Shown here: piece by piece, positions 1 to 4,407 of the stretch | Position numbering within the stretch: position 1 is the first letter of the stretch | Layout of the letters: the number at the start of each line of letters is the position of its first letter | Assembly: GCA_002685455.1 (NCBI GenBank) | Contig: NYXF01000017.1 | Location: 1 to 5,542, forward strand | Reading direction: 5' to 3' | Source of the DNA: Porticoccus sp. | Lineage (GTDB): Bacteria > Pseudomonadota > Gammaproteobacteria > Pseudomonadales > Porticoccaceae | DNA length: 5,542 bases | The notes under the pieces: model-generated | What the model was told of the DNA's origin: nothing | What the model saw: the letters and a program-made list of their open reading frames with translations, nothing else | The model's database searches: none | Translations under genes and position numbers: made by a program

Positions 1-28
1 ACCGCATCACCAGGGAGATAAAATCAAA

Positions 29-100
29 ATGACTACGACCTTCACTTGGCGGTTTCGGTCAAACCAACTGCAGAAGTCTAACTGCGCTCCCACCAGATGA
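29..100 (+). CDS. Short ORF (23 aa) or 3' end of an upstream gene, overlapping the radical SAM start
   Basis: The reading frame beginning at position 2 is open from the left edge to a TGA at 98-100, which overlaps the next start as ATGA. It may be the last codons of a gene beginning left of the window, or a 23-residue ORF starting at ATG 29, with a possible Shine-Dalgarno AGGGAG at 12-17 (spacer 11, rather long). The predicted peptide is basic and polar, with one cysteine (SNCAP) near its end, and resembles nothing I know. Its last third lies inside the leader element that recurs at 1031-1056. There the same frame is closed upstream by TAA at 1017, so the repeat is better explained as a DNA or RNA signal than as a conserved peptide. 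A small substrate peptide for the radical SAM enzyme is a possible but unsupported reading. Confidence 0.3.
   Translation: MTTTFTWRFRSNQLQKSNCAPTR
70..96 (+). repeat. Leader element, copy 1, directly before the radical SAM start
   Basis: GCAGAAGTCTAACTGC (70-85) is followed by GCTCC and then CAGATGA, so the element ends on the base before ATG 97. The 16-mer recurs exactly at 1031-1046, again just before a start codon. In this copy AACTGC occurs twice (66-71 and 80-85) around AGAAGTCT, and GCAG/CTGC form short inverted arms. No Shine-Dalgarno lies between the 16-mer and the ATG. It could be a shared 5' untranslated signal, a protein-binding site or a promoter-proximal element. Confidence 0.8.
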
Positions 101-933
101 ACGAAGAACCGAAAATTCTGAGCATCGCACCCAGCTTCAACTGCAAGTTGAAATGCGAAGGGTGCTATTTGACAACTGATGTGACAAAAGAAATGCGAAG
201 CGCAACTAAGGATGATGACTATTGGAAGGAAGTCATTCAAATGGGAGTTAAACATGGATATGAAGAGTTTGCAATGACTCTTAATCCATTTCCCGGTGCT
301 GCTGAGCATGCTGCTAGACTAGCCAAAATGGCAAAGGAAGCAGGCTTTGAGAGCGTCAATATAACGTGGACTGAGTTCGCTACACCTGAAGGTGTAATGG
401 AAGAACTCGCAAGTAACATCAATGTGCTATCGACTAGCCTTGACTCTAACCGAGTCGAGTATGAAGATACCTTGATGCTAGCCGAGCACTTCGGACACAT
501 CCACTACAATTTTAACTTACTATGGGACAAGGAGCTGATGAAGCCTGAAAATCACGATGAGGCCATTGATATGGTCAACAACGTGCTTGACGCAGGTGAC
601 GCAGTCGGTGGACATTTTACTGTCCAGCACTTGATTCTCAAGCCACTGACTCTTTACGGGGATGTGGAAGAGTTTCTAATCAACTACAATCTGCTGATGG
701 AGCAAATTCCAATCGGTGGAGATGGTGATAAGCACATCGGTGATGTTGCTTTTGGAAACTTGATGGGGCTTAACAACTGCCCCGGCGAGAGAATGCTTGA
801 CATTGACCCAATGGGATTCGCAAGGCGCTGCCCTGAGAACCCCACTGCATACGATGTCACTGACTTGGCGCAAGTTGAAGAATACATGAAAAATGGTATT
901 CCAAACTGCAAGGAGTCTTGTAACTGCATGTAA
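97..933 (+). CDS. Radical SAM enzyme with C-terminal auxiliary Fe-S cluster region
   Basis: The 278-residue product carries the radical SAM signature CX3CX2C at Cys16, Cys20 and Cys23 (NCKLKCEGCY), which binds the [4Fe-4S] cluster that cleaves S-adenosylmethionine. A strand-like STSLDS (112-117) fits the usual beta-4 of the partial TIM barrel. The C-terminus has Cys228 (NNCPGER), DPMG followed by Cys245, and Cys271, Cys275 and Cys277 (NCKESCNCM). This matches the twitch/SPASM arrangement that holds a second cluster, often seen in enzymes acting on peptides or proteins. The usual GGEP-type SAM-binding motif is not evident: TLNPFPG (61-67) occupies its expected place. The start follows the repeated leader with no Shine-Dalgarno and overlaps an upstream stop as ATGA. 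It does not look like QueE. The substrate is unknown. Radical SAM membership is confident; a peptide-modifying role is inference. Confidence 0.92.
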   Translation: MNEEPKILSIAPSFNCKLKCEGCYLTTDVTKEMRSATKDDDYWKEVIQMGVKHGYEEFAMTLNPFPGAAEHAARLAKMAKEAGFESVNITWTEFATPEGVMEELASNINVLSTSLDSNRVEYEDTLMLAEHFGHIHYNFNLLWDKELMKPENHDEAIDMVNNVLDAGDAVGGHFTVQHLILKPLTLYGDVEEFLINYNLLMEQIPIGGDGDKHIGDVAFGNLMGLNNCPGERMLDIDPMGFARRCPENPTAYDVTDLAQVEEYMKNGIPNCKESCNCM

Positions 934-1056
934 GTACTAGGAGAAAAAATTTGACAGGTAATGCGGCGGGGTTTTTGTATTGCCCTGGTTAGCATATCTC
1001 CTGTGTTGTAACCGCATAAAACAGCACACCGCAGAAGTCTAACTGCACTCCATTAG
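934..1056 (+). other. 123-base leader between the radical SAM gene and the next gene
   Basis: This is the only sizeable non-coding gap. ACTAGGAG at 936-943 followed by A's and TTG resembles the ribosome site at 4136-4154, but leads only to a 13-codon TTG frame (951-992). CAGGTAAT (955-962) can pair with ATTGCCCTG (979-987) across a 16-base loop, with one bulge and one GU pair. TTGACA at 951-956 matches a -35 box, but no convincing -10 box sits 16-18 bases beyond it. The gap ends in copy 2 of the leader element. I see no clear intrinsic terminator. Confidence 0.5.
1031..1056 (+). repeat. Leader element, copy 2, directly before the 65-aa gene
   Basis: GCAGAAGTCTAACTGC (1031-1046) is identical to 70-85. 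ACTCC follows (GCTCC in copy 1), then ATTAG and the ATGA that begins the next gene. The distance from 16-mer to start codon is 10 bases here and 11 in copy 1. Flanking sequence is otherwise unlike copy 1, so the element has been conserved or copied apart from its surroundings. No Shine-Dalgarno is present. Confidence 0.8.
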
Positions 1057-1254
1057 ATGATGATTAACGTAAACATCAGAGAAGAAGAAGACGGGAAATA
1101 TAAGCTGACTTGGCAACTGGAGGTAGATGAAAATCTGAATAACCCCCAAGAGTCGCTACATAACACATATGAAGAAGCAAGTGAAAAGGCTCTTCAGTTG
1201 ATTGCGGCTGCCAGTAAGGCACAGGCCCGTCTAACCCAATTTGGAGGTATCTGA
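1057..1254 (+). CDS. Hypothetical small acidic protein (65 aa)
   Basis: I do not recognise this family. The protein opens with a strand-like, charged segment (MMINVNIREEEDGKYKLTW, residues 1-19) and ends in a likely helix rich in Ala, Glu, Lys and Gln (about 39-60), so a small beta-beta-alpha fold is plausible. There is no signal peptide or membrane segment. The start is ATG 1057, immediately after the leader element; a second ATG at 1060 is equally in frame. No Shine-Dalgarno is visible. The stop (TGA 1252-1254) directly abuts the next ATG, and GGAGG near its own 3' end serves that gene, so the two are almost certainly co-translated. The shared leader suggests joint control with the radical SAM gene. 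Confidence 0.75.
   Translation: MMINVNIREEEDGKYKLTWQLEVDENLNNPQESLHNTYEEASEKALQLIAAASKAQARLTQFGGI
1243..1247 (+). promoter_or_regulatory. Ribosome binding site for the 57-aa gene
   Basis: GGAGG lies inside the final codons of the preceding gene, with a 7-base spacer to ATG 1255. It supports translation of an ORF that length cut-offs would miss. Confidence 0.8.
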
Positions 1255-1428
1255 ATGCCCAGTGATGGGCTACTATCTGACTCTAAAGATTTGCTACTTG
1301 CTGAGATTCTTAACGAACTCAAAGAGATGCGAAACATTATGGAGCAGTTTCAGAAGTTTGTACTTGAGGTAACCCCCGATGCTGCAATTAGCGCAGTGGC
1401 GGGTCTTGAGAAAGAACTTAACCAATGA
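1255..1428 (+). CDS. Hypothetical 57-aa helical protein
   Basis: This short ORF begins with MPSDGLLSDSKDLLLAE and ends in AGLEKELNQ. Residues about 12-42 form a strongly amphipathic helix with leucine, isoleucine, methionine and phenylalanine spaced at heptad-like intervals (LLLAEILNELKEMRNIMEQF), so it probably forms a short coiled coil and may oligomerise or bind a partner. No known family is recognised. The case for a real gene is a good Shine-Dalgarno at 1243-1247, a start abutting the previous stop, and a stop (TGA 1426-1428) that overlaps the Shine-Dalgarno of the following gene. It sits as the middle cistron between the 65-aa and 388-aa proteins. Confidence 0.75.
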   Translation: MPSDGLLSDSKDLLLAEILNELKEMRNIMEQFQKFVLEVTPDAAISAVAGLEKELNQ

Positions 1429-1434
1429 AGGAGG
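1428..1434 (+). promoter_or_regulatory. Strong ribosome binding site for the 388-aa gene
   Basis: AAGGAGG with a 9-base spacer (TTAACTAGA) precedes ATG 1444. The spacer holds a CTAG (1439-1442) one base before the start codon, matching the pattern at 3246 and 4404. Confidence 0.85.
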
Positions 1435-1443
1435 TTAACTAGA

Positions 1444-2610
1444 ATGAATAAGGAACGAGCAAAAGAACTCGGACTAAGTTTTTTGTTAAATGGTGATTCT
1501 CTCACACTACTGGGAGACTTGCTAAATCAAAACTACAGTGAAGAAAGTCGTCGGATGAACAATAATCTTGCTCATATTGGCGGCCCTGCAGTTGTGATAC
1601 AGGTAGAAGACAATCGAGAATTTATCTTGGAAGTCCATCTATCAGGTATGCGATACATAGTCACTGGGATAGCACCAATAAGTGCTGCGCCCGGTCGATA
1701 TGTGTCACGACAAACTAATTGTTTAAGACAATCAGGACAATCACGACGAACCACCAATGGTGTGTATTATGGAAGTTCACAACTTCAACTAAATGTCGAG
1801 GACTATCAAATTAGTACTCCGACTCCCTTTGAGCACCCCTTTCGGGTCGCTGTCAAGGATTCACACCCAAGCTTGAATGAATGTATTTCTATACAGATGT
1901 CTTTAAAGACACTTAGAAAGATACTCAACAAGGTTAGTAGAGAAAGCAGAGGACTATTTTGTTTAGCTTCATCAGACCGCACATGGAATGTGTTTTCTGA
2001 AAGTGCTGACGATGATTCAAACAGGTTTAGATTAAACCCCACGATTAACTCAAATGGAGTTGCTGGGGTATTCTACAATAGGCTGTACGACGCGCTCTTT
2101 CGTAAGAAAGAAGCCGTTCGAGGAGTCTTCAAAGAGTATGACGAAAACATGTCGATAACACTCGGCGTGACTGAGTCAAACGCTCTGATGATTAAGGTAG
2201 ATAGACGCAGCGACTCTACGTCGCAAACTTCTGAATACCTTCTGTTTGAATCTGACATTGAAGCACTTACCACAAGTGAATTGCCCGAGACTCTCCCTTT
2301 CAAGGGTGAGCGGGCGACTCCACTTATGGCTACAGAAAGTACTCTTGAGGAACCCATAGAGGTTACTGAAGAGATTCAAGTAGAAGAACCAACACACGTT
2401 GAATCGGAAACTCCAACTCTTACTGAGGAGGAGTTAACTCGACTAAACCTGTGGGAGACTGCGTACATTCGCTGGGCTGAGACTACAGGTCAATCCCGAG
2501 CGTCGTACAGCACTAGTCCCACAATTTGGTTCTCTCGCTACATGATGGAGAAACTAAGACTAGGTGAAAGCATAGATGAGTTGGATAATCAACTCCTATC
2601 GAAATACTAG
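1444..2610 (+). CDS. Hypothetical protein (388 aa), mixed alpha/beta body with acidic linker
   Basis: I do not recognise this family with confidence. Residues about 1-270 look like a globular alpha/beta body. Segments such as SLKTLRKILNKVS (153-165) and FYNRLYDALFRKK (210-222), each followed by strand-like stretches (MSITLGVTESNALMIKV, 236-252), are loosely reminiscent of DNA sliding clamps, but this is a weak impression. Residues about 295-330 form an acidic, Glu/Thr/Pro-rich linker. The tail (about 331-388, WETAYIRWAETTGQSRASY onward) appears to be a small helical domain. There is no signal peptide or membrane segment. The start is supported by AAGGAGG at 1428-1434. A 9-base tandem direct repeat (GACAATCAG, GACAATCAC) at 1728-1745 encodes the basic LRQSGQSRR region. 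It is followed after 13 bases by the coiled-coil protein. Confidence 0.85.
   Translation: MNKERAKELGLSFLLNGDSLTLLGDLLNQNYSEESRRMNNNLAHIGGPAVVIQVEDNREFILEVHLSGMRYIVTGIAPISAAPGRYVSRQTNCLRQSGQSRRTTNGVYYGSSQLQLNVEDYQISTPTPFEHPFRVAVKDSHPSLNECISIQMSLKTLRKILNKVSRESRGLFCLASSDRTWNVFSESADDDSNRFRLNPTINSNGVAGVFYNRLYDALFRKKEAVRGVFKEYDENMSITLGVTESNALMIKVDRRSDSTSQTSEYLLFESDIEALTTSELPETLPFKGERATPLMATESTLEEPIEVTEEIQVEEPTHVESETPTLTEEELTRLNLWETAYIRWAETTGQSRASYSTSPTIWFSRYMMEKLRLGESIDELDNQLLSKY
1898..1911 (+). repeat. 14-base perfect palindrome in the 388-aa gene
   Basis: TGTCTTTAAAGACA reads the same on both strands. About a third of random windows of this size would contain one, so alone it is weak evidence of a site. 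It is listed because similar GAC/GTC-armed inverted repeats occur at 3461 and 3853. Confidence 0.35.
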
Positions 2611-2623
2611 TCTACTAGATAAC

Positions 2624-3235
2624 ATGAGTAAAGAACTTGTTAAACAATACGATGAGATAGTGAAGCATTGGAACTTGAACACCAAGATTTTGACTAGCCA
2701 CTCTTCCTTCTGGAAGAGTTCGCGCTTTCAGTCAGAAATGTGGTTTGAGTCGAAAGAGCAATTTGTACTGAAGAACCTCATGCGCCAGAACACGGAACTA
2801 ACCTTCCAAGTGATGCGCAACTGGGGCCCTGCAGACCACAAAAAGTTCTATACAGAACGAGCGATAGGTTCCGATGGAAGGACTCTTGAAGCGTTTAAAA
2901 TCGACTCAAGTAGTACTGGAACCATTTCTGCTGAACTATCAAACACAAGTGACGAGTGCCGCGAGGCATTCACTTTCCGCTGGAACAACGGCTACGCCTT
3001 TATGGAAGTAGCTGAGCGTGTTGACCTCGCCTTGCAGCGATGGTTAACCGTCCAAGGTGAGAACGTCACTGACACAATCAGAAGAATGCAAGAGGCTGAA
3101 AAAGCCCGAGATGAAGTTCGCGATGTGCTTGAGAGCGCATCTGCGGCTGTCTCGACTGAAGTTGCTTCCCTTAAGTTGCGCAACCTTGCCGATAGCCTCG
3201 GCCTGGTTGACTTCTTGGAAGACTCTACAGACTGA
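2624..3235 (+). CDS. Hypothetical protein (203 aa) with C-terminal coiled coil
   Basis: This family is not recognised. The N-terminal 125 residues are soluble and rich in Trp, Phe and Ser (SSFWKSSRFQSEMWFESKEQ) and probably globular. Residues about 128-192 are a long charged helix with heptad character (VAERVDLALQRW, then IRRMQEAEKARDEVRDVLES), suggesting a coiled coil and oligomerisation. The tail is acidic (FLEDSTD). The frame is also open from ATG 2576, inside the preceding gene, which would give 219 residues. I prefer ATG 2624 because it lies 13 bases after the previous stop and follows the TACTAG-TCTACTAG sequence that resembles other starts in this window. Neither start has a Shine-Dalgarno. 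It could be a scaffold, a regulator or part of a complex; nothing decides. Confidence 0.8.
   Translation: MSKELVKQYDEIVKHWNLNTKILTSHSSFWKSSRFQSEMWFESKEQFVLKNLMRQNTELTFQVMRNWGPADHKKFYTERAIGSDGRTLEAFKIDSSSTGTISAELSNTSDECREAFTFRWNNGYAFMEVAERVDLALQRWLTVQGENVTDTIRRMQEAEKARDEVRDVLESASAAVSTEVASLKLRNLADSLGLVDFLEDSTD
2700..2719 (+). repeat. Perfect 8-bp inverted repeat, 4-base loop
   Basis: ACTCTTCC and GGAAGAGT flank a TTCT loop, 76 bases into the coiled-coil gene. It could fold as an mRNA hairpin. There is no U-tract, so it is not a typical terminator. Confidence 0.45.
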
Positions 3236-3250
3236 GCACCTTCTACTAGA

Positions 3251-3652
3251 ATGTACATTAATTGGATAAATTATGGATATACCGGAAACTCTGGTAGGTC
3301 GTATAGCGATGTGATAAACACTGTTAACGACTATCTGGATGAAGTTAACTACGCCACGGCTCCCTATGAAGGGATAGCCCGTGCCTTTGTTAATGCAGGA
3401 CTGGTAACTAAGAATGGCGCAAACTATGTCTTTACTGGACGTAGAACGCCACCTAGGGATAGAGACTTAAGTCTCTTACCTGAACTAGTTGCCCGTCTGG
3501 CGGACGATATGGAACAAACCTATCAAGAGCCCGGCCTTATGGCTGAACTCTTGAATGGGTTTAGGCCTGCTGATGAGGCGAACAACAGCCGACTCAATCT
3601 GAACCCAGACAAGCTGCGAATAGTAAAGATATTTTTGGAGAGAATTGCATGA
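3251..3652 (+). CDS. Hypothetical protein (133 aa)
   Basis: I do not recognise this protein. The N-terminus is rich in Tyr, Asn and Gly (INWINYGYTGNSGRSYSD). Residues about 36-62 (APYEGIARAFVNAGLVTKNGANYVF) have the helix-then-strand rhythm of a winged-helix fragment, though no clear recognition helix can be assigned. The C-terminal half is helical (LLPELVARLADDMEQ, then LRIVKIFLERIA). There is no signal peptide. The start at 3251 has no Shine-Dalgarno; CTAG (3246-3249) ends one base before the ATG, and the previous stop is 15 bases upstream. The stop overlaps the next start as ATGA (3649-3652), so the next gene is translationally coupled to this one. A 16-base palindrome lies within it at 3461-3476. 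Confidence 0.82.
   Translation: MYINWINYGYTGNSGRSYSDVINTVNDYLDEVNYATAPYEGIARAFVNAGLVTKNGANYVFTGRRTPPRDRDLSLLPELVARLADDMEQTYQEPGLMAELLNGFRPADEANNSRLNLNPDKLRIVKIFLERIA
3461..3476 (+). repeat. 16-base perfect palindrome
   Basis: AGAGACTTAAGTCTCT is self-complementary over its whole length. Fewer than one in ten random windows of this size would hold one by chance. The arms GAGAC/GTCTC recur in the inverted repeat at 3853-3870. It could bind a dimeric protein, but it lies within a coding region. Confidence 0.55.
3637..3642 (+). promoter_or_regulatory. Ribosome binding site for the 159-aa gene
   Basis: GGAGAG inside the last codons of the preceding gene lies 6 bases before ATG 3649. Together with the ATGA overlap it indicates coupled translation. 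Confidence 0.75.
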
Positions 3653-4128
3653 CAGATAAGGCTACTCGATTAAGAACCATAGTTGGTGAATCTTCGGGGC
3701 CGTCTAAATCTTCTCGCAAAAAGAAAACTCACTTCAAAAATGAGCGTAGAGAAACGACCCCCACAGAGTTTCTGAATGACGCACCAAAGAACTTTAAGTG
3801 TGATTTACATGAAAATGACAAAATCTACACTGTATCTTTTACACTGCTTAGGGAGACAAAAAATTGTCTCTACTACATCGGTGAACTAGGTATATCAACC
3901 AAAGATTTCTATGTTGCACCTGTATACATTTTTAAGCAAAAATCTAAGTTTGCAAATGAACTGATGAAGATAGTTCCTCTTGAGGAGGAAGAAGCCTGGA
4001 GTATCATATCCGGCGCACACTTTCATCACCAGTTTAGAGATAGACTATCGGAGGGCCAACGCGCTCCTGACCCATTCTTAGAATGCTTCAGTGTATACTT
4101 CGGATTCGACTTACATGTACCAATGTAA
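3649..4128 (+). CDS. Hypothetical protein (159 aa) with basic N-terminal tail
   Basis: This family is not recognised. Residues 1-45 are polar, Ser/Lys/Arg-rich and probably disordered, with a basic cluster (KSSRKKKTHFKNERRE, 20-35) that could contact nucleic acid. From about 47 a compact domain follows, with alternating strands (KIYTVSFTLLRETKNCLYYIGEL, then FYVAPVYIF) and helices (KSKFANELMKIV, EEEAWSIIS). The end is aromatic (FSVYFGFDLHVPM). Three cysteines (51, 73, 146) show no metal-binding spacing; a histidine trio lies in AHFHHQF (123-129). The gene is coupled to the one upstream through ATGA and a Shine-Dalgarno at 3637-3642, so the two products probably act together. An inverted repeat at 3853-3870 is internal. 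The basic tail suggests nucleic-acid binding, but that is inference. Confidence 0.82.
   Translation: MTDKATRLRTIVGESSGPSKSSRKKKTHFKNERRETTPTEFLNDAPKNFKCDLHENDKIYTVSFTLLRETKNCLYYIGELGISTKDFYVAPVYIFKQKSKFANELMKIVPLEEEEAWSIISGAHFHHQFRDRLSEGQRAPDPFLECFSVYFGFDLHVPM
3853..3870 (+). repeat. Perfect 7-bp inverted repeat with A4 loop
   Basis: GAGACAA and TTGTCTC flank AAAA; a GU pair (3852/3871) would extend it. The outer GAGAC/GTCTC arms match the palindrome at 3461-3476, here spaced 8 rather than 4 bases apart. Confidence 0.45.
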
Positions 4129-4138
4129 CGAGTCCACT

Positions 4139-4144
4139 AGGAGG
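4139..4144 (+). promoter_or_regulatory. Ribosome binding site for the 75-aa gene
   Basis: AGGAGG with a 7-base spacer precedes ATG 4152 and overlaps a CTAG (4137-4140). The string ACTAGGAG is repeated at 936-943. Confidence 0.85.
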
Positions 4145-4151
4145 TTAAATT

Positions 4152-4379
4152 ATGGCTAATGCAGCTTTTAATGTAATCACCGGATTGTGGAGACGCCGAC
4201 GAGCTAATGGCTCTGAGGAGTACTTCTACGGGAAGCCGAAGCTGAACGAACCACTTATCATCAACCCTGGTGATGAAGTGTATGTGTTCAGAACTTCTGC
4301 TCGAAACGCCCGTAACTCTGACCCGCAGATGTATCTGAAGGTCAAGCGTGCCAATTCCGGTGAAAGCACCGACGATTAA
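4152..4379 (+). CDS. Small protein (75 aa) with GLW...G...Y.G pattern, DUF736-like
   Basis: The sequence runs ITGLWRRRRANGSEEYFYG (9-27), then a proline/glycine turn (NPGDEVYVFRT, 38-48), an arginine-rich loop (SARNARNSDP), and a strand MYLKVKR. This order of GLW, a G-x(3)-Y-x-Y-G stretch, a VYVF strand and a late NSDP...LKV strand resembles small proteins from phages and plasmids of the DUF736 type, which have no established function. The resemblance is by eye and unproven. The basic patch (RRRR, 14-17) would suit RNA or DNA binding. It has the cleanest start in the window (AGGAGG, spacer 7), and ends in tandem stops, TAA TAA (4377-4382). The second stop enters the hairpin that precedes the next gene. 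Confidence 0.82.
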   Translation: MANAAFNVITGLWRRRRANGSEEYFYGKPKLNEPLIINPGDEVYVFRTSARNARNSDPQMYLKVKRANSGESTDD

Positions 4380-4381
4380 TA

Positions 4382-4401
4382 AGCCAGGCTTTGCCTAGGC
4401 T
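4382..4401 (+). promoter_or_regulatory. Bulged hairpin in front of the last gene
   Basis: AGCCAGGC, loop TTT, then GCCT-A-GGCT forms an 8-bp GC-rich stem with one bulged A. It sits between the stop at 4377 and ATG 4408, leaving only 6 bases (AACTAG) to the start. There is no U-tract, so an intrinsic terminator is unlikely. Its position suggests control of translation initiation or of mRNA end stability. The only weak Shine-Dalgarno-like bases (AGG, 4397-4399) are paired or bulged in the stem. Confidence 0.6.
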
Positions 4402-4407
4402 AACTAG

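Noticed and set aside
7..309. A minus-strand open frame over the radical SAM start
   Set aside because: It lies antisense to the conserved cysteine motif region, has no ribosome site and matches no family; it is a shadow frame.
963..978. GCGGCGGGG followed by a T-run as an intrinsic terminator after the radical SAM gene
   Set aside because: No complementary arm precedes the GC-rich run; it lies in the loop of the only stem that can be drawn (955-987).
951..983. TTGACA at 951-956 as the -35 box of a promoter for the 1057 gene
   Set aside because: No good -10 hexamer lies 16-18 bases downstream; the nearest AT-rich candidates (TGTATT, TATTGC) need spacers of 20 or more.
1029..1067. A conserved leader peptide (QKSNC-A/T-P) encoded by both leader copies
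   Set aside because: In copy 2 the frame is closed by TAA at 1017-1019 with no start codon, one of the few differences changes the amino acid, and a 1-base indel shifts the rest. The repeat is better read as a nucleic-acid signal.
2425..2452. GAGGAGGAGTTAACTCGA as an internal ribosome site resembling 1428-1443
   Set aside because: It encodes the acidic linker (TEEELTR) and no ATG follows at a suitable distance; the only GTG nearby is out of frame and leads nowhere.
2576..2623. Start of the coiled-coil protein at ATG 2576 within the preceding gene
   Set aside because: It would overlap the upstream gene by 35 bases with no Shine-Dalgarno; ATG 2624 lies just past the stop with the CTAG pattern seen at other starts. 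It is not excluded.
2992..3269. Open frames on both strands over the end of the coiled-coil gene
   Set aside because: They overlap a well-supported + strand gene, lack ribosome sites and give low-complexity Ser/Arg or Leu-rich products typical of shadow frames.
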